From: an uncultured Collinsella sp.
GTDB taxonomy: Bacteria > Actinomycetota > Coriobacteriia > Coriobacteriales > Coriobacteriaceae
NCBI GenBank assembly: GCA_958445895.1
Contig: CAUCTV010000006.1
Location: 1-59,211, forward strand
Length of the DNA stretch: 59,211 nt
Direction of reading: 5' to 3'
Made by a program: the position numbers and the translations under genes. Positions 1 to 8,012 of this stretch are shown one piece after another (positions within the stretch are counted from its first letter, which is position 1; each line of letters starts with the position of its first letter). The notes under the pieces were generated by a model. It had not been told where the DNA came from and searched no databases. It saw only the letters and a program-made list of their open reading frames with translations.

Positions 1-330
1 CCGCAGATCGATAACGGTAAGCTGCGCATTAACTGGGATGCGTCCTACGATTTTAAGGCGCGCGACATTCGCTATACCGTGGAGCTGGCGCGTGACTATG
101 CCATCAAGGACGTGTTTTTTAAGGCCGAGGACGTGCTGCTGCCTGAGGTGACCTGCGATGCGCCCGATACCGGCCAGTATTTTGTGCGCGTGCGTGCCAC
201 CAACTCAGACGGCTATACGCAAGATGCGTTTGACTACTATGTGACCGACGACGGCAAACACTACGGCATGAAGTGTTTTTACGTGCAGGACGGTGGTAAG
301 GTCGTGGAGGACACGTATGAGGAGGGCTAG
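1..330 (+). CDS. C-terminal part of a CotH-like surface protein (5' end outside window)
   Basis: The frame is open from the first base, so this is the end of a longer gene. About 109 residues are visible. They look like a fibronectin type III-like beta-sandwich: a run ending GQYFVRVRATNSDGY followed by a short tail, which suits an extracellular or cell-wall domain. The assignment to the CotH kinase family rests on context: CotH genes are often followed directly by a VTC-domain polyphosphate polymerase gene and a DUF4956 membrane gene, exactly as here. The end overlaps the next gene by 14 bases, so the three are probably one transcript. The visible part alone does not prove the family. Confidence 0.5.
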   Translation, partial: PQIDNGKLRINWDASYDFKARDIRYTVELARDYAIKDVFFKAEDVLLPEVTCDAPDTGQYFVRVRATNSDGYTQDAFDYYVTDDGKHYGMKCFYVQDGGKVVEDTYEEG

Positions 331-1108
331 CGCGCTGCTTGAGCGCCTTACGGCTCCGCCTGTGCGTGCCACGCAGGAGCGTTACCGCCACGAGCTCAAA
401 TATCTCATTAACGAGGGCGAGCACGCTGCGCTTGCCTGCCGCATGGCGCCGGTTTTTAAACTGGACAAGTATGCGCGGGCGGGTGTTTACACCATTCGCA
501 GCCTGTACTTTGACGACTACTGCAACTCGGCCTACGAGGAAAAAGACGCCGGTATTCTTATGCGAAAAAAATATCGCGTGCGCATCTATAACGGCAGCGA
601 CAAGGTGATTAAGCTCGAGCGCAAAAAGAAGTACGGCAGCTGGATCTACAAGGAGGACGCGCCACTCACGCGTGGCGAGTTTGAGCAGATTCTGGCCGGC
701 GACTACGACTTTTTGCTGAGGAGCCCTTATCCGCTCTGTCGCGAGTTCTACATCGAGTGCATCTGCAACATGATGCGCCCGCGGACCATCGTGGACTACG
801 AGCGTGAGCCGTGGGTGATGGACGAGGGCACCGTGCGCATTACCTTTGATAGCAACGTGCGTGCGGCGGTGGGGAGCTTTGACATCTTTGACGCGACGTT
901 GCCCGCGTTGCCCGTGCTGGAGCCCGGCAAGCTGGTGATGGAGGTCAAGTTTACCGAGTTTTGCCCGCAGCTGGTGCGCGATATGGTGCCGCCAGGTGCG
1001 GCCGAGCTTACGGCGGTCTCCAAGTACTGCCTGTGTTACGAAAAGACCGCCTACCTGCGCGGATTTAATTACTGGGAATCGGATTTTGAGAACCGAGGGG
1101 ATATTTAG
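317..1108 (+). CDS. VTC-domain polyphosphate polymerase-like protein
   Basis: About 263 residues, typical of bacterial stand-alone VTC domains related to the catalytic domain of yeast Vtc4, which makes polyphosphate from ATP inside a beta-barrel tunnel. Visible hallmarks are the N-terminal RHELKYLI, the basic/Tyr stretch RSLYFDDY, a KxRVRIYN strand, the KLERKKKYGSW strand, and a late EVKFTEF strand with glutamates expected to bind metal. No signal peptide or membrane segment is seen. I chose ATG 317 over GTG 293 because GGAGG lies six bases ahead of it. It overlaps the preceding CotH-like gene and is followed at once by the DUF4956 gene. The substrate in bacteria is inferred, not shown. Confidence 0.82.
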   Translation: MRRASALLERLTAPPVRATQERYRHELKYLINEGEHAALACRMAPVFKLDKYARAGVYTIRSLYFDDYCNSAYEEKDAGILMRKKYRVRIYNGSDKVIKLERKKKYGSWIYKEDAPLTRGEFEQILAGDYDFLLRSPYPLCREFYIECICNMMRPRTIVDYEREPWVMDEGTVRITFDSNVRAAVGSFDIFDATLPALPVLEPGKLVMEVKFTEFCPQLVRDMVPPGAAELTAVSKYCLCYEKTAYLRGFNYWESDFENRGDI

Positions 1109-1111
1109 ACC

Positions 1112-1777
1112 ATGAGCACCAGGGACTTTTTTAAGAACTCCGTCTTGGAGGCGTTTGGTCAGGTCGACCCCGCCAAGATTGGCCTGTCGCTGCTCGTGGC
1201 GCTCGCCATGGGCATCCTGATCTACTACGTGTACAAGCGCTTTTTTACTGGCGTGGTCTATTCGCGCAGTTTTGCCGTGACGCTCGTGGGCATGTGCGTG
1301 CTCACCTGCATGGTCACGCTCGCGATCTCGACAAACGTGGTCATCTCGCTTGGTATGGTCGGTGCTCTGTCTATCGTCCGCTACCGTACGGCGGTCAAGG
1401 ATCCGCTCGACCTGCTGTATCTGTTTTGGTCCATTACCACGGGCATTACGGCGGGAGCCGGTATGTATGCGCTCGTGGGGCTCACGGCGGTGGTGATCGT
1501 GGTGATGATTGCCGGCTTTGCGAGCCACCAGGACAAGGCGCGCGTGTACATGATGGTCATCCACTACACGGGTCAGACCACCGGCGACGATATCGTGCGT
1601 GCATTTGGGCGCACCAAGTTTTCCGTCAAGTCCAAGACCATGCGCGGTGACAAGGTCGAGATGGCTGTCGAGGTGTTCTCGGACGGTGTGGATATGCCCT
1701 ACGCCGATGCGATTCGCGCGCTCGACGGCGTTGAGGACCTGACGCTCATCCAGTACAACGGTGAATATCACGGCTAA
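1112..1777 (+). CDS. DUF4956 family integral membrane protein
   Basis: 221 residues. Hydrophobic segments lie near residues 25-40, 50-75, 78-90 and 110-135, followed by a soluble C-terminal domain of about 85 residues. The GMVGALSIVRYRTAVKDPLDLLYLFW region is the conserved core of the family (a loop with SIVRYRTA). The function is unknown. The gene starts three bases after the VTC gene behind GAGGGGAT, so both are co-transcribed. The recurring CotH/VTC/DUF4956 trio suggests the membrane protein works with the polymerase, perhaps by anchoring it or moving its product, but this is inference. Confidence 0.8.
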   Translation: MSTRDFFKNSVLEAFGQVDPAKIGLSLLVALAMGILIYYVYKRFFTGVVYSRSFAVTLVGMCVLTCMVTLAISTNVVISLGMVGALSIVRYRTAVKDPLDLLYLFWSITTGITAGAGMYALVGLTAVVIVVMIAGFASHQDKARVYMMVIHYTGQTTGDDIVRAFGRTKFSVKSKTMRGDKVEMAVEVFSDGVDMPYADAIRALDGVEDLTLIQYNGEYHG

Positions 1778-1783
1778 CTATGT

Positions 1784-1807
1784 TCCGGCGTTTTAACAAA
1801 CGCCGGA
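1784..1807. terminator. Stem-loop after the DUF4956 gene
   Basis: TCCGGCGTTT and AAACGCCGGA form a perfect 10-bp stem with a four-base loop (TAAC). It sits seven bases past the stop codon, where a terminator would be expected, but no T-run follows, so termination is only likely if another factor helps. Confidence 0.45.
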
Positions 1808-1834
1808 CCGCTCGACGCTGCGCGGACATCTGCC

Positions 1835-1919
1835 GGGCGATCTGCCGCTCAAACCGTCGCTCGCGTACATAAAGTACGCGTCGCTCCTCTTTCGCGGCAC
1901 CTCGCCACGGCAGCTGCCC
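1835..1919. repeat. Imperfect intergenic palindrome
   Basis: A 7-bp perfect core stem (CGCGTAC, loop ATAAA, GTACGCG; 1862-1880) lies inside a wider, imperfect inverted repeat whose outer arms are GGGCGATCTGCCG and CGGCAGCTGCCC. It occupies the gap between the DUF4956 gene and the PLP-fold gene. It may be a dispersed repeat or a remnant; only one copy is visible here. Confidence 0.35.
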
Positions 1920-1981
1920 GCTCGCTGGCGTACGATCTTCATGGATGGTTTATTCGGTTCGGTTTTTGGGGACGGTGTTGC

Positions 1982-2986
1982 GTGGACGTGCAACAGTTAG
2001 AAGAGGACTGGGCTGTCAGGGCTGGTGCGCGTGAGGCGTGTCTTGTTGCGGCCTCGCATGTGCCGGCGGCGCTGTCGATGCTGGGGATTGTGCAGCCCGG
2101 CGATCGCTTGGTGGCCTTTGCGGACGACTTTGCCGATGCATTTGCCTGCGGCTTTGATGGCTGCGATGTTTCGCTGGTGGGGGAGCCCGCGGCTGCGGCG
2201 TTTGCTGCTGCGTCCGAAGGCTTTGATGCATCGTTTGATGCTGGCGCGCCGCATCTGTGGTGGTTCGCCAATTCCATCGGTGGGTTTGGCCTGCGTGTGC
2301 CCGACCTTCGTGCACTGGGTCGCGAGGCTCGTGAGGCCCATGCACTGCTTGTGGTTGATAACACTGTGGCGGGCGTCTTTGGGTGCGATCCGCTGTGTCT
2401 GGGCGCCGTGCTTTCGCTCGAGGCGCTCGACCGTGTGTGTGCCGGCGTGGCGCCGCGCAAACTCGTTGCCGCTTCGGTGGCGCGCTCGCAGCTCAAGCGC
2501 CATCGCGTGGATGCCGCCGCAGAGTGCGCGCACGCGTTGTTTGCGGGCCGCGGTGCGCCCGCGCTTGACCTTTCTGTTGATGAGGCCGATGTGCTGGAGC
2601 GCGGGTTGCCCTCGCTCGATGCTCGCATGCAGGCTCACTTCGATCGCGCCCGTGCGCTGGCCGAGTATCTGGCTGCTAACGAGATGGTGTGTAACGTTCG
2701 CTATCCCGGGCTGGGCTCGCATCCCGATCATGCGGTTGCAACGGGAATCCTCGAGCACGGCTTTGGCCCGGCAGTTGAGTTTGACCTTATCGAGCGAAGT
2801 GCGGGTGAGCTGTTCGACACATTGCCGGGGGAGTTCCGCACGTCGCCCGCCGGCGGCGCAACGACACGCCTTTCGGCCCCACGCGGCAAGCAGAGGGGAA
2901 CCATCCGCCTCTTCGCCGGCACCGACGACCCCCTGGTTGTAGCGTCCACCCTAGACAACGCCCTTCGCAAGTTAGCTACTCTTTGA
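1982..2986 (+). CDS. Degenerate Cys/Met-metabolism PLP-fold protein, probably without PLP chemistry
   Basis: 334 residues against about 380-400 for cystathionine gamma-synthase and relatives; the N-terminal arm is missing. The fold is recognisable: LLVVDNT near residues 122-128 is the strand carrying the PLP-pyridine aspartate (Asp126), and an LGA motif follows at the usual offset. Counting 25 residues from that Asp, as in E. coli cystathionine gamma-synthase, lands on Arg151 instead of the catalytic lysine. The active-site tyrosine region (DCYGGS in the family) reads DDFADA. A late TIRLFAG keeps the substrate-carboxylate arginine. It is therefore likely a pseudoenzyme or a protein of changed function. 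The start is GTG with GGGGA 10-14 bases upstream. Its 3' end overlaps the convergent regulator gene by 11 bases. Confidence 0.7.
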   Translation: MDVQQLEEDWAVRAGAREACLVAASHVPAALSMLGIVQPGDRLVAFADDFADAFACGFDGCDVSLVGEPAAAAFAAASEGFDASFDAGAPHLWWFANSIGGFGLRVPDLRALGREAREAHALLVVDNTVAGVFGCDPLCLGAVLSLEALDRVCAGVAPRKLVAASVARSQLKRHRVDAAAECAHALFAGRGAPALDLSVDEADVLERGLPSLDARMQAHFDRARALAEYLAANEMVCNVRYPGLGSHPDHAVATGILEHGFGPAVEFDLIERSAGELFDTLPGEFRTSPAGGATTRLSAPRGKQRGTIRLFAGTDDPLVVASTLDNALRKLATL

Positions 2987-3320
2987 TGCTGACGATGAGG
3001 GCGTTGGCTTTGGTGGCGATGACGTTGTTGATGTCGGCCTGCAGCTCCTCGTAGACCGCTATGGCTCGCTCGCCGGCGGGGGTGAGCGATGATCCGCGGG
3101 CGCCGTCGCGCTCGATGAGCTTGCAGCCCAGCTGTCCTTCCGCCTCGTTCACAATGCGCCAGGCTTTGGAATACGCCATGCCCATGCTCTTGGCGGCGCG
3201 GTTGAGCGAGTGCTCGCGGGCGATGCCCTGCAGCAGCAAGACACAGCCATGGCCGAACACGCCCGGCAGGTCTTTGTCGCACGCTTGAATGACCAGCTTT
3301 GCCGTCGTCTTGTACTTCAT
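2976..3320 (-). CDS. ModE-like single-domain winged-helix regulator
   Basis: About 114 residues made up of a LysR/ModE-type winged helix-turn-helix only: the segment with SLNRAAKSMGMAYSKAWRIV is the recognition region, followed by the wing with LIERDGARGSSLTPAG. The molybdate-binding MOP domains of full ModE are absent. Such short forms are often found near molybdate or metal genes, but none is adjacent here. I prefer ATG 3320 over GTG 3329 because GGGGAG is better spaced for it. The gene is convergent with the degenerate PLP gene. Its ligand and targets are unknown. Confidence 0.75.
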   Translation of the reverse strand: MKYKTTAKLVIQACDKDLPGVFGHGCVLLLQGIAREHSLNRAAKSMGMAYSKAWRIVNEAEGQLGCKLIERDGARGSSLTPAGERAIAVYEELQADINNVIATKANALIVSIKE

Positions 3321-3405
3321 ACGCTCCACGTCTCCCCGCTAAAGTATTTGCTGGGCAAACGCAAAGCCTGCGTCAAACCCTCGTGTGCTCTTTCTAAACC
3401 ATGCA

Positions 3406-3434
3406 TTGTAGCAGTCAAAGTGCGTTAAGATACT
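3406..3434 (+). promoter_or_regulatory. Candidate promoter of guaB
   Basis: TTGTAG, 17 bases, GATACT, placed about 80 bases upstream of the guaB start in the divergent gap. The -35 match is only moderate. No operator or riboswitch was recognised in the remaining leader. Confidence 0.4.
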
Positions 3435-3513
3435 TCCCCAGTATTGGGCGCCCAAGGTTGGGCTGGGTCCTACGAGGCCTGCAGCCGACCGGTCGCATGG
3501 AAAAAGGAGAAAC

Positions 3514-5025
3514 ATGGCTACGTTCTTTCCCGGTGAGTCCCACACGTTTTCGGAGTATCTGCTGGTCCCTGGTTACTCGTCCTCGCAGTGCATCCCCAAC
3601 AACGTCTCTCTTAAGACGCCGCTAACCCGCTTCAAGCGCGGTGAGAAGCCGGCAATCACCCTGAACATCCCCATGGTTTCCGCCATCATGCAGTCCGTCT
3701 CGGGCGTCGACATGGGTGTCGCGCTCGCTACCGAGGGTGGCCTGTCCTTCATTTACGGTTCTCAGACCCCCGAGTCCGAGGCTGCTATGGTCAAGGCCGT
3801 TAAGGATCACAAGGCTGGTTTCGTTCAGTCCGATTCCACGCTGACACCCGACATGACCATGGAGCAGGTCATCGAGCTCAAGGAGAAGACCGGCCACTCC
3901 ACCATGCCGGTCACCGACGACGGCACTCCCAAGGGCAAGCTCCTGGGCATTGTCACCAGCCGTGACTATCGTCCCAGCCGCGATGACCACCAGAAGAAGG
4001 TCTCCGAGTTCATGACCCCGCGCGAGCAGCTCATCGTGGGCGACAAGAACATCAGCCTCAAGGTTGCCAACGACGTCATCTGGGACAACAAGCTCAACGC
4101 CCTGCCTATCGTCGACGACAACGATCACCTTATGGGCATCGTCTTCCGCAAGGACTACGACAGCCACAAGACCAACCCCAACGAGCTGCTCGATAACGAC
4201 AAGCGCTATATGGTCGGCGCCGGTATCAATACCCGCGACTATGCCGAGCGCGTGCCGCTGCTCATCGAGGCTGGCGCCGATGTCCTGTGCATCGATTCTT
4301 CCGAGGGCTTCAGCGAGTGGCAGAAGCGCACCATCGAGTGGATCCGCGCCAACTACGGCGGGGACGTCAAGGTCGGTGCCGGTAACGTCGTCGACGCCGA
4401 GGGCTTCCGCTTCTTGGCCGACTGCGGGGCCGACTTCATCAAGGTCGGTATCGGCGGCGGTTCCATTTGCATCACCCGCGAGACCAAGGGCATCGGCCGT
4501 GGCCAGGCCACCGCGCTGATCGACGTCTGCCGCGCCCGTGACGAGTACTACGAGGAGACCGGTGTCTACGTGCCCGTGTGCTCCGACGGCGGCATCGTCT
4601 ACGACTACCACATGACGCTCGCCCTTGCCATGGGCGCCGACTTTATGATGCTGGGCCGCTACTTCGCCCGCTTTGACGAGAGCCCGACTGAGCGCGTCAA
4701 CGTCAACGGTCAGTACATGAAGGAGTACTGGGGCGAGGGTTCTGCGCGTGCCCGCAACTGGCAGCGCTACGACCTGGGCGGCGCCGCGAAGCTCAGCTTC
4801 GTCGAGGGCGTCGACTCCTACGTTCCCTACGCCGGCTCCCTCAAGGACGGCGTGGGCGGTACGCTCTACAAGGTCAAGTCCACGATGTGTAACTGCGGCG
4901 CCCTCTCGATCCCTGAGCTTCAGCAAAAGGCACGCTTGACCTTGGTCTCCTCGACCTCGATCGTCGAAGGCGGAGCCCACGACGTCGTAGTCAAGGACTC
5001 CCAACAGAGCGTAACGTATCGATAA
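3514..5025 (+). CDS. guaB: IMP dehydrogenase, Tritrichomonas-like type
   Basis: Oxidises IMP to XMP with NAD+, the committed step of guanine nucleotide synthesis. 503 residues: a TIM barrel with two inserted CBS domains near residues 100-215. The catalytic loop reads GIGGGSICITRETKGIGRGQ, with the nucleophile at Cys319. The flap dyad is Arg418-Tyr419 in NWQRY. These three positions equal the published numbering of the Tritrichomonas foetus enzyme, and long stretches resemble that enzyme more than the usual bacterial GPGSICTTR form. The start follows AAAAAGGAGAAAC. It is monocistronic: a divergent regulator lies upstream and a strong hairpin downstream. The close likeness to a protist enzyme suggests transfer, discussed in the findings. 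Confidence 0.95.
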   Translation: MATFFPGESHTFSEYLLVPGYSSSQCIPNNVSLKTPLTRFKRGEKPAITLNIPMVSAIMQSVSGVDMGVALATEGGLSFIYGSQTPESEAAMVKAVKDHKAGFVQSDSTLTPDMTMEQVIELKEKTGHSTMPVTDDGTPKGKLLGIVTSRDYRPSRDDHQKKVSEFMTPREQLIVGDKNISLKVANDVIWDNKLNALPIVDDNDHLMGIVFRKDYDSHKTNPNELLDNDKRYMVGAGINTRDYAERVPLLIEAGADVLCIDSSEGFSEWQKRTIEWIRANYGGDVKVGAGNVVDAEGFRFLADCGADFIKVGIGGGSICITRETKGIGRGQATALIDVCRARDEYYEETGVYVPVCSDGGIVYDYHMTLALAMGADFMMLGRYFARFDESPTERVNVNGQYMKEYWGEGSARARNWQRYDLGGAAKLSFVEGVDSYVPYAGSLKDGVGGTLYKVKSTMCNCGALSIPELQQKARLTLVSSTSIVEGGAHDVVVKDSQQSVTYR

Positions 5026-5073
5026 GATAAGACCTGCACATAAAGGTTGAGCCTCAACCACGTTATTTAGATA

Positions 5074-5108
5074 AAGCGAGATGCCTGCAAGTCGCAGGCA
5101 TCTCGCTT
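5074..5108 (+). terminator. Hairpin terminator of guaB
   Basis: A perfect 15-bp stem (AAGCGAGATGCCTGC and its complement) with a five-base loop, about 50 bases after the stop codon. The T-run behind it is weak. Confidence 0.65.
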
Positions 5109-5142
5109 GTCGTATTTGCTATCATCAGTCAAGTTAACCTTA

Positions 5143-5261
5143 GGGTCGGTCGGCTTAGCTTTGTTTGCTATAAGTTCCGCACGCAAAGAAGAGCACTTAA
5201 TGTGCTCTTCGTCTTGCGCAGGACTGTCCGCAGTAGCGAATAAAGCTAAGCCGACCGACCC
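5143..5261. repeat. Long nested palindrome in the leuS leader
   Basis: Perfect 20-base terminal inverted repeats (GGGTCGGTCGGCTTAGCTTT at 5143-5162, its complement at 5242-5261) enclose a 79-base interior. The interior holds its own 9-bp hairpin (5188-5210, loop TTAAT) and further partly paired CGCAA/TTGCG arms, so the whole 119 bases could fold as one long hairpin. It ends 24 bases before the leuS start. No T-box consensus (GGGTGG-ACC) is seen. It could be a MITE-like insertion, a regulatory leader or a terminator; no clear target duplication is visible. Confidence 0.6.
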
Positions 5262-5284
5262 CAGCTAAGATTAAAGGAGCTGAT

Positions 5285-7861
5285 ATGTGCGATTGCACAG
5301 ATCATAAGGACGAGATTCCTGTCTACGACGCGCAGGCCATTGAGTCCCGGTGGATGAAGGCCTGGGAGGACTCCAACCTCTTTGCCGTCGACACCGACGA
5401 CAGCAAGCCCAAGAAGTACGTGCTCGAGATGTTCCCGTATCCGTCGGGCGACCTGCACATGGGCCACGCGCGCAACTATACCATCGGCGATGCCATGGCC
5501 CGTCAGGCCCGCATGCGCGGCTATGACGTGCTGCACCCCATCGGCTTTGATGCCTTTGGCCTGCCCGCCGAGAACGCCGCTATTAAGCACAACACGCAGG
5601 CTGCCGCCTGGACGTATAAGAACATGGACCAGGCGCTCGCCACGATGAAGCGCATGGGTTTCTCCTATGATCTGGATCGCATGGTCAAGACCTGCAGCCC
5701 CGACTACTACCGCTGGGGCCAGTGGATCTTTGAGAAGATGTGGGAAAAGGGCCTGGTCTATCGCAAGAAGAACCCGGTCAACTGGTGCCCCACCTGCAAG
5801 ACCGTTCTGGCCAACGAGCAGGTCACCGAGGGCAAGTGCTGGCGCTGCGGCACCGAGCCCGAGAAGCGCGACCTTGAGCAGTGGTACTACAAGATCACCG
5901 AGTACTCTCAGGAGCTGCTCGACGATCTGGAGAAGCTCCCCGGCTGGCCCGAGCGCGTCAAGCAGATGCAGGCTAACTGGATCGGTCGCTCCGAGGGCGC
6001 CGAGGTCGACTTTACCCTGTGCGACCAGGATGGCGAGCCCATCGAGGGCGATGAGGGCAAGATCACCGTCTTCACCACGCGTGCCGATACCCTTTTTGGC
6101 GTCTCCTTCTTTGTCCTGGCTCCCGAGTACGCCGGCCTGCACGAGCTCGTCGAGGGTACGGAGTACGAGGAGGCCGTCACCAAGATCGTCGAGGACTCCA
6201 AGCATATCTCTGCCGTCGAGCGTGCCCAAGGCACCCTCGAGAAGCACGGTGCCTTCACGGGCCGCTATGTGGTAAACCCCGTCAACGGCGAGAAGGTCCC
6301 CGTGTGGGTTGCCGATTATGTCGTTGCCGACTACGGTACCGGTGCCGTCATGGCCGTTCCCTGTGGCGACCAGCGCGACTTTGAGTTTGCCCGTAAGTAC
6401 GACCTGCCGATCGTGCCGATCATCCTGGACGATGACGACCGCGCTGCCGTCGAGGCCAGCGGCGAGACCATCGATACCTTCCATGCCGAGACCGTCGACT
6501 GGGATTGCGCCCACGCTGCCGAGGGCACGCTCGTCCAGTCCGGCAAGTACACCGGAATGCGCGGCGGCAAGCACTCCGAGGGCGAGTCTGCCATCGTGGC
6601 CGACCTCGAGGCCATGGGCTGTGGTCGTCGCAAGGTCGAGTTCCGTCTGCGCGACTGGCTCATTTCCCGTCAGCGCTATTGGGGCAACCCCATCCCGGCC
6701 ATCCACTGCGAGCACTGCGGCATCGTGCCCGTGCCCGAGGATCAGCTGCCGGTGACGCTGCCCGAGAACCTGGACCTGGGCGCTGGCGAAACCCTTGCCG
6801 AGTGCAAGGAGTTCTACGAGACCACCTGCCCGGTCTGCGGCCGCCCGGCCAAGCGCGAGACCGATACCATGGACACCTTTACCTGCTCCAGCTGGTATTA
6901 CCTGCGCTATACCGATCCGCACAACACTGAGCTGCCCTTCTCCCGTGAGGCTGCCGACCGTTGGATGCCCGTCGATAACTACATCGGCGGCATCGAGCAC
7001 GCTATTTTGCACCTGCTCTACAGCCGCTTCTTTACCAAGGCACTGCGCGACCTGGGCCTGCTGAGCGTGGACGAGCCCTTCACCAACCTGCTGTGCCAGG
7101 GCATGGTCAAGGACGAGAACGGCGACACCATGTCCAAGTCCAAGGGCAACGTCGTGCCCCCGAGCTCGGTCATCGAGCCTTACGGTGCCGACACCATGCG
7201 TCTGGCGATCCTGTTTATCGCCCCGCCCGAGAAGGACTTCGACTGGGATCCCAAGGCCGTCGAGGGCGCTAACCGCTTTATCAAGCGCGCCTGGCGTATC
7301 GTTTGGCAGCTCGTCCAGTCCGGCGATGCCAACGTGGCCTTCGACAAGTCCGCGCTCGATGAGGTTGCGATGAAGCTCTATCGCGAGCGTCACCGCACCA
7401 TCGCCAAGTGCACCGAGGACTTCGATCGCGGCCAGTTCAACACCGCCATCTCGGCCGTCATGGAGCTCGTCAACGCGGCGAGCGCCTACCTCAACGCCAC
7501 CGAGGGTACCGCCCGCGACAAGGCGCTGTGCTACGGCGTGGCCAAGGACATCGTGAGCGTCCTTGCCCCCATCTGCCCGTTCTGGGCCGACGAGCTGTGG
7601 CACGAGGCGCTCGGCTGCGAGGGCAACGCCTATACCGCTGCCTGGCCCGAGTTCGACCTGGCCGAGTCCATCGAGGACACGGTGCAGATCGTGGTCCAGG
7701 TGCTCGGCAAGGTCCGCGGCCGCGTCGACGTTGCCCGCGATGCCTCCAATGAGGATATGCAGGCTGCCGCCGAGGCCGCCGTCGCCAAGTGGCTCGAGGG
7801 CAAGACAGTCGTCAAGGCCATCTGCGTGCCCGGCAAGCTGGTCAACCTGGTGGTCAAGTAA
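5285..7861 (+). CDS. leuS: Leucyl-tRNA synthetase
   Basis: Charges tRNA-Leu with leucine; cytoplasmic class I synthetase. 858 residues, close to bacterial LeuRS. The HIGH motif is HMGH at residues 58-61 after PYPSGDL. Zinc-like cysteine pairs occur near residue 175 (CPTCKTV) and around 500. The CP1 editing domain covers about 230-420 and ends with GTGAVMAVP. The KMSKS motif reads TMSKSKGN near 615-622, with Thr replacing the first Lys. An anticodon-binding and C-terminal domain follows. The start follows AAAGGAG. The upstream palindrome may control expression, and a hairpin terminator follows. Confidence 0.97.
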   Translation: MCDCTDHKDEIPVYDAQAIESRWMKAWEDSNLFAVDTDDSKPKKYVLEMFPYPSGDLHMGHARNYTIGDAMARQARMRGYDVLHPIGFDAFGLPAENAAIKHNTQAAAWTYKNMDQALATMKRMGFSYDLDRMVKTCSPDYYRWGQWIFEKMWEKGLVYRKKNPVNWCPTCKTVLANEQVTEGKCWRCGTEPEKRDLEQWYYKITEYSQELLDDLEKLPGWPERVKQMQANWIGRSEGAEVDFTLCDQDGEPIEGDEGKITVFTTRADTLFGVSFFVLAPEYAGLHELVEGTEYEEAVTKIVEDSKHISAVERAQGTLEKHGAFTGRYVVNPVNGEKVPVWVADYVVADYGTGAVMAVPCGDQRDFEFARKYDLPIVPIILDDDDRAAVEASGETIDTFHAETVDWDCAHAAEGTLVQSGKYTGMRGGKHSEGESAIVADLEAMGCGRRKVEFRLRDWLISRQRYWGNPIPAIHCEHCGIVPVPEDQLPVTLPENLDLGAGETLAECKEFYETTCPVCGRPAKRETDTMDTFTCSSWYYLRYTDPHNTELPFSREAADRWMPVDNYIGGIEHAILHLLYSRFFTKALRDLGLLSVDEPFTNLLCQGMVKDENGDTMSKSKGNVVPPSSVIEPYGADTMRLAILFIAPPEKDFDWDPKAVEGANRFIKRAWRIVWQLVQSGDANVAFDKSALDEVAMKLYRERHRTIAKCTEDFDRGQFNTAISAVMELVNAASAYLNATEGTARDKALCYGVAKDIVSVLAPICPFWADELWHEALGCEGNAYTAAWPEFDLAESIEDTVQIVVQVLGKVRGRVDVARDASNEDMQAAAEAAVAKWLEGKTVVKAICVPGKLVNLVVK

Positions 7862-7890
7862 GCACTGCGCGCATAACTGACGCATAAAAG

Positions 7891-7925
7891 ACGAGGGGCG
7901 ATCCGGTTGGGTCGTCCCTCGTTTT
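7891..7925 (+). terminator. Rho-independent terminator of leuS
   Basis: ACGAGGGGCGATCC pairs with GGGTCGTCCCTCGT through a 14-bp stem with two wobbles, followed by TTTTG. Confidence 0.75.
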
Positions 7926-8012
7926 GCATGTATCTGCCTAGTTGCCTTCGGCCAATTGTCCTATTCTTATGGAGAAGCTGTGCGCACGCTGACCTGCAGG
8001 TTCGTACTGTGC

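Noticed and set aside
119..1771. 550-codon minus-strand open frame
   Set aside because: It lies antisense to the VTC and DUF4956 genes, has a His/Arg-rich low-quality sequence without known motifs, and is a product of GC-rich codon use in the real genes.
3622..5061. 479-codon minus-strand frame antisense to guaB
   Set aside because: guaB is certain from its catalytic residues; the antisense frame is a composition artefact.
5143..5261. T-box leader for leuS
   Set aside because: No AGTA stem I motif, specifier loop or GGGTGG T-box sequence; only the palindrome is present.
5246..7885. 879-codon minus-strand open frame antisense to leuS
   Set aside because: leuS has all synthetase motifs in order; the antisense protein is a Leu/Gly/Asp-rich shadow without domains.
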